33,005 nucleotides of DNA from Clostridia bacterium (GCA_017625035.1 JAGALX010000022.1:1-33005); one strand, 5' to 3'; shown: positions 15,482-23,423, counted from the stretch's first letter. A program made the numbers and translations. Notes: generated from the letters alone by a model not told the origin.

Positions 15482-16876
15482 CTACATCATGTTATTTCTT
15501 CGTCTATAATACGATGTATTATAACTAGCTCTTGGAATTACTTTTTTTACTGCACTATTAATACTACTTGCTCCCGCATTTATAAATGCATCACTTGCAC
15601 TAAAATTATTTGAATTATTACTTCGTCTTGACATTTTTTGACCAGTAGTATACATTCGAGTTCCTAATGCTGATGCCATTTTTTGCATTCTACTTTGTGT
15701 TCCACCTGTACTTGAATCAACTGCACCATAACTTCCAATTGCTAATCCTACATTTGATAATGCTGACGATGCTACTCCTTTTCCAGCTTTCATAGCACCA
15801 CCAGTTGCTATTAGTCCACCACCAATTGCAGTTGCTCCACCAATTGCACCTACTGCTCCTGCCATTCTTCCATATCCCATTAAAGACATAAGTTGTTCAC
15901 GACCACTTGCTGCACTTACATTAGCACCAATAAATCGATTTATAACTTGACTTCCTGTTAAAATAAATGTTGCACATCCTAAATATAATAAAGTCTTTGT
16001 TGTTGTATTTTGAAATGAATTTGTAAAGAATGTAGTTTCATTTATTTGTTGCATAACGAGTACTGTCAAACTAACTATTAACATAACAACTGCACTTTGT
16101 AATGCCAAAGAAACAAGTTGCTCTATTACTGCACCTCGTCTTTGTTTATTACATACACTAGTTGAAAAAACTATTGGAGCAATTGAAAATAAAAATAAAA
16201 ATTCAATTTGCCTTCGACCTAACATTATTCCTGCAAAAAATAAACTATATAAAAAGAAACCACCACATAAAATGGACATAATCCAATTTATGTCATATTT
16301 ATAGTCTTTCTCATCAGCAAATATAACCTTTGCTTTTGTTACATATTTTGATAAATACAATTCATCACTATCAAAAGAACCATTTTTTACTAAATCTTTT
16401 ATGCTTGTAGTTTCATTAAACTTATCACTATTCTTATATTCATTTTTATATGAAATAAACATTGTAAGCATACTATCACTCATAGAAGTATTGGTACTGC
16501 TTTCAAATATATTTCCTGTGTAATTTGATAATGTTATTGAAAAATTGGAGACCTGGACAAATAGAAATGTAGATAACATTATTAAAAAACCACATTTTAT
16601 AATTTCAGTAAATATAGTTTTAAATGTTACCTCATCATCAGGATCTAACAATTTATTTATAAATTTCCATATAATAAACAACGCAAATAAAGTAACTGCA
16701 ATTGCCATAGTACCAGTATAAAATTTTCTAAAAACATCATTATTTGATAAAGAATTAATTATATCAAAAGCATTAAGTTTTTTTATTATTGCTAATAAGG
16801 TATCAATTAAATCATATATAAAACTAACAATATACCAACCTAAACTTCTTAATAAATCAAATACCTTTAACATCAT
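15482..16876 (-). CDS. VirB6/TrbL-like polytopic channel protein
   Basis: A 464-residue protein with about seven membrane segments: residues 11-30, 57-75, 92-112, 198-220, 225-240, 255-275 and 294-312. After the last helix follow a glycine/alanine-rich stretch (GRMAGAVGAIGGATAIGGGL) and a polar Ser/Asn/Arg-rich tail, the layout of TrbL/VirB6 proteins. It probably forms part of the inner-membrane translocation channel. AGGTGA lies 6 nt before the ATG. Located between VirB2-like and PrgI-like genes. Confidence 0.85.
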   Translation of the reverse strand: MMLKVFDLLRSLGWYIVSFIYDLIDTLLAIIKKLNAFDIINSLSNNDVFRKFYTGTMAIAVTLFALFIIWKFINKLLDPDDEVTFKTIFTEIIKCGFLIMLSTFLFVQVSNFSITLSNYTGNIFESSTNTSMSDSMLTMFISYKNEYKNSDKFNETTSIKDLVKNGSFDSDELYLSKYVTKAKVIFADEKDYKYDINWIMSILCGGFFLYSLFFAGIMLGRRQIEFLFLFSIAPIVFSTSVCNKQRRGAVIEQLVSLALQSAVVMLIVSLTVLVMQQINETTFFTNSFQNTTTKTLLYLGCATFILTGSQVINRFIGANVSAASGREQLMSLMGYGRMAGAVGAIGGATAIGGGLIATGGAMKAGKGVASSALSNVGLAIGSYGAVDSSTGGTQSRMQKMASALGTRMYTTGQKMSRRSNNSNNFSASDAFINAGASSINSAVKKVIPRASYNTSYYRRRNNMM

Positions 16877-16886
16877 AACGAATCAC

Positions 16887-17168
16887 CTATGTAAATAAAC
16901 GAATAATAATATTTACTAAAGAGATTGCCATAATGATTCCAAAGATACCTAAAAAGGTTTGGACTATTCTTGTTTTAACTCTTTGTTTTTGATCTACATC
17001 TACTACTGCATACATAATAAAACATATTACTAATGCAATACCTGATAATGATATACCAATAGCTAATGCCCAATCTGTTATTTGCTTAATTATATTTAAG
17101 ACTGTATCTACTGTGTAAGTACCACCTTCTAATTGTTCAATTGCTAAAACATTTAATAAATTTCTCAT
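16887..17168 (-). CDS. VirB2-like small two-helix membrane protein
   Basis: A 93-residue protein from the start MRNLLNVLAIEQ. Two long membrane helices (about residues 28-55 and 67-90) separated by VDVDQKQRVKTR resemble VirB2/TrbC pilins and the Maff2 class of Firmicutes elements; a typical signal cleavage site is not obvious. This start has AGGA 8 nt upstream; in-frame starts further upstream would have a badly placed site. First of the T4SS core genes, after a structured leader. Confidence 0.75.
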   Translation of the reverse strand: MRNLLNVLAIEQLEGGTYTVDTVLNIIKQITDWALAIGISLSGIALVICFIMYAVVDVDQKQRVKTRIVQTFLGIFGIIMAISLVNIIIRLFT

Positions 17169-17189
17169 TCTCATCTTCCTTTCTTTAAA

Positions 17190-17290
17190 CAAAAAAGAAC
17201 TGCGTAATTATCAATCAAAATGATTAATAACAACACAGCTCCTAACAAAGAAATAAATGAACTTTTCTTTTTTGTGCAGTTATTAATCAA
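17190..17290 (-). promoter_or_regulatory. Structured RNA leader before the VirB2-like gene
   Basis: The 145-bp gap between two genes contains TGATTAATAA (17281-17290 on the minus strand) and its perfect complement (17221-17230), with further pairing inside. AACTGC at the base can instead pair with GCAGTT (17198-17203), which is followed by C and six T as in a terminator. The two pairings could be alternatives, as in an attenuator. No promoter is clear. Confidence 0.5.
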
Positions 17291-17313
17291 AGTTTCAAAG
17301 AACATACATCAGT

Positions 17314-17988
17314 TTATTTTGACATATCCACATTTTTTTCTATTCTATCTTTTAAAAAACTATTCATAGAATTATTTACCAATTCTTTTGGTAAAATTAT
17401 ATCTTGAATATCTACTCTATCATTATTCCCAGCAACAAAATGTTTTCCATTAAAATCATTGTCTTTATCACTAAAATGTCTTTCAAAAATTAACGGAACA
17501 CTTTCATCACAATTTGAATGATATATAGCAAAGAATCCTTTTTGATTTGTTTCAAGTTTACCATCTAAATAAATATCATTATCAATGATAAACCCTACGA
17601 CTTCATAATATTGGTTCATTTTTTTGCTATATGCTTGACCACGAACTAATGGACCTACATCTATAGGTCGTAATTCAAAATCAGATGTATTAGAATTTTT
17701 AATTATATCTAAACATCTTTTTATTTTTTCTTCAGTTGTTGAACTTTCTAATTCTTTTTTTGATTGATAATACCATGTACTATTTTCAATTAATTCAGAC
17801 TTTTCATTTAATATTTCTTTAATAAATAAATTACTTTTTTCCATATATTTTTGTTCCTTATCAGTCCACAAATCTAAATTAGTAAATAATATTTGTTCAT
17901 CATAATCTAGTCCTAAAAAATAATATTTTTCATCATCCATTCCAATGAATGCTTGTCCTTTTACTAAACTATCTTTCAAGTTCATCAT
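17314..17988 (-). CDS. Unknown protein with an internal duplication
   Basis: A 224-residue soluble protein. Two segments are alike: residues 8-39 (LVKGQAFIG, YYFLGLDYDEQILF) and about 113-145 (LVRGQAYSK, YYEVVGFIIDNDIYL), so the protein probably arose by duplication of a roughly 100-residue unit. It overlaps the preceding gene by 20 nt. The AAGGA ribosome site lies unusually close to the start codons (ATGATG), which implies coupled translation. This start region is the best match of the small RNA encoded at 24747-24847. No known family; it sits in the transfer operon between SSB and the T4SS core. Confidence 0.65.
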   Translation of the reverse strand: MMNLKDSLVKGQAFIGMDDEKYYFLGLDYDEQILFTNLDLWTDKEQKYMEKSNLFIKEILNEKSELIENSTWYYQSKKELESSTTEEKIKRCLDIIKNSNTSDFELRPIDVGPLVRGQAYSKKMNQYYEVVGFIIDNDIYLDGKLETNQKGFFAIYHSNCDESVPLIFERHFSDKDNDFNGKHFVAGNNDRVDIQDIILPKELVNNSMNSFLKDRIEKNVDMSK

Positions 17989-18376
17989 TCCTTTCTTTTA
18001 TTTGTTCTAAAACATATTTATCTCGTTCATCTTTATCATAATTCCAAAGTTTCATACCTAACTCTACGACTTCTTCATATTCTAATTCTATGTTTTCAGA
18101 GTTTGCTATTTCTAATACCAGTTTTTCATTTTCATCTAAACAATAACTCCAATAATAAACCATATCAAAACTATTGTCAGTTAATATTACTTCTGCTACT
18201 CTTTCATCACTAGATATTGAATTGAATATATCATCCATATTATTTTTTACATAAGTAAAAAGTTCTTTGTCAAAATCTTTTTCTAAATCATCTAAACTAA
18301 TTGTGTAATTAAATTCTGATGTTAACTCTATACCCTGTTTTATAATATAATCAGCTATCAAATCATTATAGGACAT
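17969..18376 (-). CDS. Acidic transfer-operon protein of unknown function
   Basis: A 135-residue, strongly acidic helical protein (for example ENIELEYEEVVELGMKLW). Small acidic proteins in transfer operons are sometimes DNA mimics with antirestriction activity, but no ArdA or ArdB signature is seen, so this is only a possibility. GGAAAG, formed by the EMER end of the SSB gene, is the ribosome site. Ends with NDELER, overlapping the next gene. Confidence 0.6.
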   Translation of the reverse strand: MSYNDLIADYIIKQGIELTSEFNYTISLDDLEKDFDKELFTYVKNNMDDIFNSISSDERVAEVILTDNSFDMVYYWSYCLDENEKLVLEIANSENIELEYEEVVELGMKLWNYDKDERDKYVLEQIKERNDELER

Positions 18377-18378
18377 AA

Positions 18379-18777
18379 CTATCTTTCCATTTCATCTTTT
18401 GAATTTGAAATATCTTGAATTTGACCATCAGAAGTATATATTTTATTATTTGTTCTATCAGTTATTTCAAAACCTAATATTTCAACTGATTTTTCTTTAA
18501 ATGTTTTACCATCTTTTTCTACATCTTTTGAAAACGCACTAATTCTCCCTTTAACTGAAATCCAGTTGCCTTTTTCAATTTCTTTTCCATATGTATCAAC
18601 TAAAGCACCTTTAATTACAATTGGAACAAATTGTGTATTTCCATTATTGTTTTGTCCTAAATCAAATCTTAAACTTGATTTACCATTTTTATTTATATAA
18701 ATATCTCTAATATTTCCTACATTTCCTTCTAATTCAAATTTATTAATAGAATTCTTCATTTCTCTTTCTTCATTCAT
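18379..18777 (-). CDS. ssb: Single-stranded DNA-binding protein
   Basis: A 132-residue OB-fold protein. NKFELEGNVGNIRDIYIN, LRFDLGQNNNG and KGNWISVKGRISAFS are the strands of a bacterial SSB; the C-terminus lacks the DDDIPF-type tip of housekeeping SSB and ends in DEMER. Element-encoded SSBs protect the transferred strand or help replication. Start overlaps the previous stop by ATGA, with GGAGG about 10 nt ahead. Confidence 0.8.
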   Translation of the reverse strand: MNEEREMKNSINKFELEGNVGNIRDIYINKNGKSSLRFDLGQNNNGNTQFVPIVIKGALVDTYGKEIEKGNWISVKGRISAFSKDVEKDGKTFKEKSVEILGFEITDRTNNKIYTSDGQIQDISNSKDEMER

Positions 18778-19145
18778 CTTTCTAATTCCTCCCTATTCTG
18801 TCTTTCTATTATTCCTTCAGTAATATATTTATATTGATGAACATCACTTCCATCAAGACAAATAATTTTACAATTATTTTCTTCTACAAAAGAAATAAAA
18901 TCTAAATTGTAAAATGTATCTCTTGATATTTGTTGCAAACTTTTAATTATTATTTGCTCTATCTTTCCAGACTCTATATCTTTCTTTAATCTTTCCAAAT
19001 TAGGACGATTTTTATCTAATCTTGATTTTATTTCATCAACATAATAAAGATATTCCCCATTTTTCACATTATAAATTTGTTCAATATTTAATAGTGAATA
19101 TTCTTTCTCAGTTTTATAACTCTCATAAATTGCTATCTTTTTCAT
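18774..19145 (-). CDS. Degenerate serine-recombinase catalytic domain
   Basis: A 123-residue protein equal to the N-terminal domain of serine recombinases. The usual 'IAIYxRVST' opening reads KIAIYESYKTEKEY, so the conserved Arg is Ser and the catalytic Ser is Lys. RPNLERLKKDIESGKIEQII follows the family pattern, while 'LSRLxRD' becomes LQQISRD. A segment NCKIICLDG fits the next strand. There is no DNA-binding domain. It is almost certainly inactive as a recombinase and may be a binding or regulatory relic kept in the operon. The start has AGAAAGGA 5 nt upstream. Confidence 0.65.
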   Translation of the reverse strand: MKKIAIYESYKTEKEYSLLNIEQIYNVKNGEYLYYVDEIKSRLDKNRPNLERLKKDIESGKIEQIIIKSLQQISRDTFYNLDFISFVEENNCKIICLDGSDVHQYKYITEGIIERQNREELER

Positions 19146-19155
19146 ATAATCCTTT

Positions 19156-19809
19156 CTAGTAAGAATTTTCATTTACTAATTGTGCAATAAATACTAGTTG
19201 TTTATTTGTACCACTTATACAGGTAACTAATGTTATATCTGATGTATCAGTTTGATTTAATGTCATAGTTCCTGTTTTTTCTATTTCATATTTCTTTTTT
19301 ATCTCGTATTCATATTTAGTATTTTGATAGTAAAGATTAACCTTATCTCCTAAACTTAATTTTTTTAAATTTTTAAACAAAGAAATATAACTATTCCCTG
19401 AATGACTTGCTAAAATAATATGACTATTATTTTCATCATTTGGAAAAGTTGACTCTTTTAAGGTATATATGTTTTTATCTACATTATTGTCCTTACTATT
19501 CTTATCAACTAATCCTTTTTTTAAATTAATTTTTGGTATTTCTAATATTGCTACATAATTTATTTCCTTCTTTGGTTCTACTTGTTTTGGAAGTTCTTCT
19601 TGCCTTTCTTCTTGTTTTGGTTCTTCAGTCGGATCATTCACTTCTTCTTCAAAGAATAATTCTATCTTTTCTTGTTCTACTAATTTATTCTTATTATTTG
19701 AATATTCTCTATATCCAATTACAAAAATTCCCACAAGAATTAAAAAGATACCTATTACAATGAATAAGTATCTTTTATTATTTTTCTTTTCTTTTTTTGT
19801 GTGTTCCAT
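19156..19809 (-). CDS. Sortase
   Basis: A 217-residue transpeptidase anchored by one N-terminal helix (about 13-32), followed by a Glu/Pro/Gln/Lys-rich linker (about 45-83) and the sortase beta-barrel. Catalytic residues are visible: His in LASHSGNS (about 136) and Cys in TLVTCISG (about 197). The arginine expected after the cysteine strand is not evident; TNKQLVF occupies that place. It most likely anchors the adhesin encoded upstream, whose signal is VPNTL. The ATG overlaps the adhesin gene by 32 nt with no ribosome site, so it depends on coupling. The class is uncertain (B- or D-like). Confidence 0.8.
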   Translation of the reverse strand: MEHTKKEKKNNKRYLFIVIGIFLILVGIFVIGYREYSNNKNKLVEQEKIELFFEEEVNDPTEEPKQEERQEELPKQVEPKKEINYVAILEIPKINLKKGLVDKNSKDNNVDKNIYTLKESTFPNDENNSHIILASHSGNSYISLFKNLKKLSLGDKVNLYYQNTKYEYEIKKKYEIEKTGTMTLNQTDTSDITLVTCISGTNKQLVFIAQLVNENSY

Positions 19810-22534
19810 AAACAATGCAAAGTGTTCCAATTCCAATTAATCCAATCATAGCAATATTAATATAATCATTATTTAGAGTGTTTGGTACTTCAATTTTGAT
19901 TTTTTCATTTGTCATTACTGATTTAATAATTTCTCCATCTTCTTTGATTTCAAAAAACATCTTCTCTTCATTTAAAATATAATTTGATGGTGCTTCTTTT
20001 TCAATAATGTAGTATTTATTAGCTCTTAATTCATCAATAATTATCATACCTTTCTCATCAGTAACACCACTAAATACTAATTCATCATTTTCTGTATATA
20101 TTTCTATTTTAGTATTTGGTAATGGTTCATGAGTTGAAAAATCTACTTTTGTAAACTCTAATCTTCCCATAATAGGTTCATTTTTCATTTCAGCTTTTAC
20201 TATTTCTCCATTTTCTTTGATTTCAAAGAAGATTTTTTCTACAGTTAGTATATAAGATGAATTTGGTTCAGTTTCAATTATATAAAATTTACCAACAAAT
20301 AAATCTTCAATAATTATCATACCATTTTCATCAGTAACACCACTAAATACTAATTCATCATTTTCTGTATATATTTCTATTTTAGTATTTGGTATAACTC
20401 TACCATCAATTAAATCAGTTTTTGTAAATTGCAAATCTCCTTTTTTATAATCATTATCAAATTCAAATGATTTACTTATTATTGCCGTATATTGATCTTT
20501 GTATTTCAATTCAACTTCATATACATTAGAATCTAATATCAAATTATCCATTGTTGAGATTTCTTTTATTATGTACTTTCCTAATGGTAAATCTTCAAAT
20601 TTAGCATATCCATTTTTATCGGTTAGTACTTCTTTAATTAAATTATTATCTTTATCATATAAACCAAATTTAACATTAGATAAAGGTTCATCAACATAAT
20701 TAAAAGTACCATCTTTAATAATTACTTTTTCTCCTAATTTATTAATTTCAATCATACCCTTTACAGCTTTATTTTCAAATTTTGTTTCAAATAACACACC
20801 ATAATCACTATCATTGATTAAATTAGAATTTTCTCCAATTTCAAATTCAAGAGATTCTTTATTCCACAAATATCCATCAATAACTTGGTCAACTTCTTCA
20901 AGTTTATATTTTCCTGATAATAATGGATATGGTGTAATTAACACTCCATTTTCATCAGTTTCATATTCACAAATTGTTTTAGCAGATGGATATGTTATTG
21001 TTTGACAAATGTATTCATTTGTAGCAGTAGATTTTATTTTGAATTTTATACCACTTCTTTCAATTACATCTCCTGTATCTTTATCAATCTTAATTACTTT
21101 TAATCTTGCAGTTATTTCTGCATTAGAAATTAAATTATAAATATTTTCGTCAGAAGTTTCACTGATTGATATTTCAAAATCTTCAACCTTTTCAAAATTA
21201 GGAGTACTATTCATTTGTTTAAATACCCAAGTACCATATGGTAAATGTATTGTTGCATATCCATTTTTGTCAGTTGTTATAGATTTGTATAATGTATTAG
21301 TTGATTTTAAATAAATATCAAAAGTTACATTTGGTTCTGGTGTTAATATACCAGTTTTATCACTAGCATGAACTTTAAAAATAGTTACATCACTATCAAT
21401 AACTTTTTCATATACATCAACACTAGCAAGTAAAGAATTTTCATCAACAATAAATCTATATATATTTCTATCTAATTCATAACCTCTACTTGGAGTTATT
21501 TCCTTTAAATAAAATTCCCCTAAACTTGGTAAATAGTTACTAATTGCATATCCATTTTTGTCAGTAGTTAGTTCTGCTATTTTTTCATTACTTGTATTAT
21601 AAATACCATAAACTGCATTACTTAATAAACCATCTCCTTGACCGATAGATAATTTTGTTTCACTATCTACTTTATTTATTTCCACTCTACCACCTACTAC
21701 TTTTAAAGAAAAATTTGATGGTATTGGATCGTAATAACCTACACGCATAACATTTTGTGAGTGATTACTATAATATACAATTGGTGGTTCTGAATATTTT
21801 TTAGCATTTTTTGATAGATTAACCTTTGCATTACCAATTCCTGTTGCAGTTAAAACAATATTGTTTCCATTTATTACTGCATTTACATTTTCACTTGAAG
21901 AAACTTTATATTGATTTAAAACTCCATTAGCGTCAGTTAAAGTAACACTTTGTCCTAATGGTAATACTAAATCAGTTGTATTAAAACTTGGTCTTTTATA
22001 GTGATTTGCCACTAATGATTCTAACTCAGCTATTTCACTTGCAAATTTATTAGAAACCTCATTACCATTTAAGGTATCAGTAAATACTATTCTTGATGTT
22101 GGTTCAACAGTTCTCCAAATCATAACTTGTGTAATTGCATACCATTTTTGTGCTGAATGGTCATATCCGTTTTGGTCATAACCATATCCATAATATGCCA
22201 GCAATGATACTCTATCCCATTGTTCTTCAGTCATATTTAAAACTGATGCATAATCTTGTCTCTCTATGTTGTAATATGGTAAATTATTATCAATTTCTAC
22301 ATAAGGTTGAAGACAATATACAAACTTATTATCTTCACTTCTTCTAATAAACCTTGCTTGTTGCCATTTAATATATCCATCTGATCTAAACTTTTTAATA
22401 TATATATTTGATATATGTTCAGATGGCCATATTGCTTGTCCAGTATAAGTTTCAGCTTTTACTTCTTTAATTCCAATAAAAGCTAAAAATAAAAATATTC
22501 CTATTATATTATATTTAATTAATTTACATTTCAT
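19778..22534 (-). CDS. Large surface adhesin with thioester and Cna-B domains
   Basis: A 918-residue cell-wall protein. Signal peptide to about residue 27 (KEVKA-ET). A thioester domain occupies about 50-180: FVYCLQPYVE holds Cys74 and AITQVMIWRT holds Gln136, the pair that forms the internal Cys-Gln thioester able to bond covalently to host or partner surfaces. About six Cna-B/SpaA-like repeats follow, each starting like VEINKVD, LKVIKID, EINKLGE or LQFTKTD; many Lys and Glu residues could form isopeptide bonds. The C-terminus has VPNTL (883-887), a hydrophobic helix and KKRKEK, a sorting signal with Leu in place of Gly. The last two repeats share a 67-bp identical stretch. It probably helps donor-recipient contact or colonisation. 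Confidence 0.88.
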   Translation of the reverse strand: MKCKLIKYNIIGIFLFLAFIGIKEVKAETYTGQAIWPSEHISNIYIKKFRSDGYIKWQQARFIRRSEDNKFVYCLQPYVEIDNNLPYYNIERQDYASVLNMTEEQWDRVSLLAYYGYGYDQNGYDHSAQKWYAITQVMIWRTVEPTSRIVFTDTLNGNEVSNKFASEIAELESLVANHYKRPSFNTTDLVLPLGQSVTLTDANGVLNQYKVSSSENVNAVINGNNIVLTATGIGNAKVNLSKNAKKYSEPPIVYYSNHSQNVMRVGYYDPIPSNFSLKVVGGRVEINKVDSETKLSIGQGDGLLSNAVYGIYNTSNEKIAELTTDKNGYAISNYLPSLGEFYLKEITPSRGYELDRNIYRFIVDENSLLASVDVYEKVIDSDVTIFKVHASDKTGILTPEPNVTFDIYLKSTNTLYKSITTDKNGYATIHLPYGTWVFKQMNSTPNFEKVEDFEISISETSDENIYNLISNAEITARLKVIKIDKDTGDVIERSGIKFKIKSTATNEYICQTITYPSAKTICEYETDENGVLITPYPLLSGKYKLEEVDQVIDGYLWNKESLEFEIGENSNLINDSDYGVLFETKFENKAVKGMIEINKLGEKVIIKDGTFNYVDEPLSNVKFGLYDKDNNLIKEVLTDKNGYAKFEDLPLGKYIIKEISTMDNLILDSNVYEVELKYKDQYTAIISKSFEFDNDYKKGDLQFTKTDLIDGRVIPNTKIEIYTENDELVFSGVTDENGMIIIEDLFVGKFYIIETEPNSSYILTVEKIFFEIKENGEIVKAEMKNEPIMGRLEFTKVDFSTHEPLPNTKIEIYTENDELVFSGVTDEKGMIIIDELRANKYYIIEKEAPSNYILNEEKMFFEIKEDGEIIKSVMTNEKIKIEVPNTLNNDYINIAMIGLIGIGTLCIVYGTHKKRKEK
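20055..20121. repeat. 67-bp repeat in the adhesin gene, copy 1
   Basis: Identical to 20328-20394, 273 bp (91 codons) away: the period of the last two Cna-B domains, encoding the shared IYTENDELVFSGVTDE segment. It shows recent duplication or gene conversion. Confidence 0.85.
20328..20394. repeat. 67-bp repeat in the adhesin gene, copy 2
   Basis: Second copy of the repeat at 20055-20121. Recombination between the copies would remove exactly one Cna-B domain in frame. Confidence 0.85.
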
Positions 22535-22548
22535 AAAACACCTTCTCT

Positions 22549-22573
22549 CAAAAAAAAGACACTATGTAGTGTC
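22549..22573 (-). terminator. Strong terminator directly before the adhesin gene
   Basis: GACACTA/TAGTGTC stem with a 2-nt spacer, followed by eight T on the minus strand. It begins at the stop codon of the 22572 gene and ends 15 nt before the adhesin start, whose AGAAGG site lies right behind it. There is no room for a promoter, so the transfer operon depends on readthrough or on a promoter inside the upstream gene. Confidence 0.8.
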
Positions 22574-23228
22574 AAAAAGTTTTAAGCATCTCTCCTAAAT
22601 AATTTCCTGAATAACTATTTATGCTAGTACATGAATAACCATATCCTTGTTCATAGTATTCTTCTCCTTTATTTATACATGCTTCTCTTGTTTTGTCATA
22701 AGTTTTATAATCATTAATAGAAAAATCTATTCTTGCCCAATTCCACATTGGTTTATTATAGTAATCATATTCTGATATTCCAAGTTCTTCCCAAGTATTT
22801 TTTGTTGGGGTTTGCACCTCTTTTGGGGGTTCTTGTTTTGGTTCTTCCTTATTTACCTTATCTTCAGTTTTATTAATATTAACTGAATCTTGTTTATTTG
22901 TTCCAGTATCTTTTGAAGTCTCAATCTCTGTATCCGATTTATTTTCGTTTTGAGTTTCTTTTTTATTTGATTGATTATTACTAGCATTATTTTGTTTTTT
23001 TGTTTCTTCTTGTTTTGGGGGTTCTTCTTGCTTTTGTTCTTGAATTGGTTCTTGTGTAATATTATCATGTATTTTTATTGATTCATCTTGTTTAATTACA
23101 TCCATATTATTAGATGTATCTGAACCATTTTTAAATCTAGGAGTAAAGAAAACACAAAGTACTATAAAAGCAATAAATAATACTACCAAAATAAGTACCA
23201 TTTTTCGTTTGTTTAGAAATTTGCTCAT
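22572..23228 (-). CDS. Membrane-anchored protein with a Q/E/K/P-rich stalk
   Basis: A 218-residue protein: membrane helix at about 10-29, a long low-complexity stalk (about 33-144) rich in Gln, Glu, Lys, Asn and Pro (EEPPKQEE, KQEPPKEV), then a compact C-terminal domain of about 70 residues starting WEELGISEYDYYNKPMWNW and containing two cysteines (EACINKG, GYSCTSI) that may form a disulphide. The stalk would carry the domain through the wall. A similar Glu/Pro/Lys linker occurs in the sortase. First gene after the 23.3-kb promoter. Family not recognised; surface exclusion or mating-contact roles are possible but unsupported. Confidence 0.65.
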   Translation of the reverse strand: MSKFLNKRKMVLILVVLFIAFIVLCVFFTPRFKNGSDTSNNMDVIKQDESIKIHDNITQEPIQEQKQEEPPKQEETKKQNNASNNQSNKKETQNENKSDTEIETSKDTGTNKQDSVNINKTEDKVNKEEPKQEPPKEVQTPTKNTWEELGISEYDYYNKPMWNWARIDFSINDYKTYDKTREACINKGEEYYEQGYGYSCTSINSYSGNYLGEMLKTF

Positions 23229-23302
23229 AATATATCACAACCTTTCATCAACTTGCCTAAAATGGCTAAAAAGCATAAAATAATCGATATTTTTGCTAAT
23301 TA

Positions 23303-23332
23303 ATTAATCACTTAAAAATTAAATTTTGTCAA
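23303..23332 (-). promoter_or_regulatory. Probable promoter of the transfer operon
   Basis: TTGACA (23327-23332), then GATTAA or ATTAAT 17-18 bp downstream (23303-23309). The predicted transcript has a 70-nt leader before the 22572-23228 gene. Confidence 0.55.
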
Positions 23333-23355
23333 CTAATTTTAACAAAAAAATCTTA

Positions 23356-23382
23356 TTATGGTATTTTTTGTTTTTTACGCAT
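23356..23382 (-). CDS. Possible 8-residue leader peptide
   Basis: ATG codes MRKKQKIP and stops. Its ribosome site, TAGGAGGTGATTT, is one of the strongest in the window. It lies between the ArpU-like gene and the transfer promoter and ends in Pro-stop, a context known to slow ribosomes. It could be a regulatory leader or the remnant of a lost gene. Confidence 0.4.
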   Translation of the reverse strand: MRKKQKIP

Positions 23383-23423
23383 AAATCACCTCCTACTAGT
23401 TTTTTGATGAGTTCCCTATAAAC

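Noticed and set aside
17171..17280. A hydrophobic reading frame in the leader of the VirB2-like gene
   Set aside because: It has no usable start codon or ribosome site before the hydrophobic part; the DNA is better explained by inverted repeats and a terminator-like tract.
17969..18376. ArdA-type antirestriction protein
   Set aside because: Only acidity supports it; no family motif is present.
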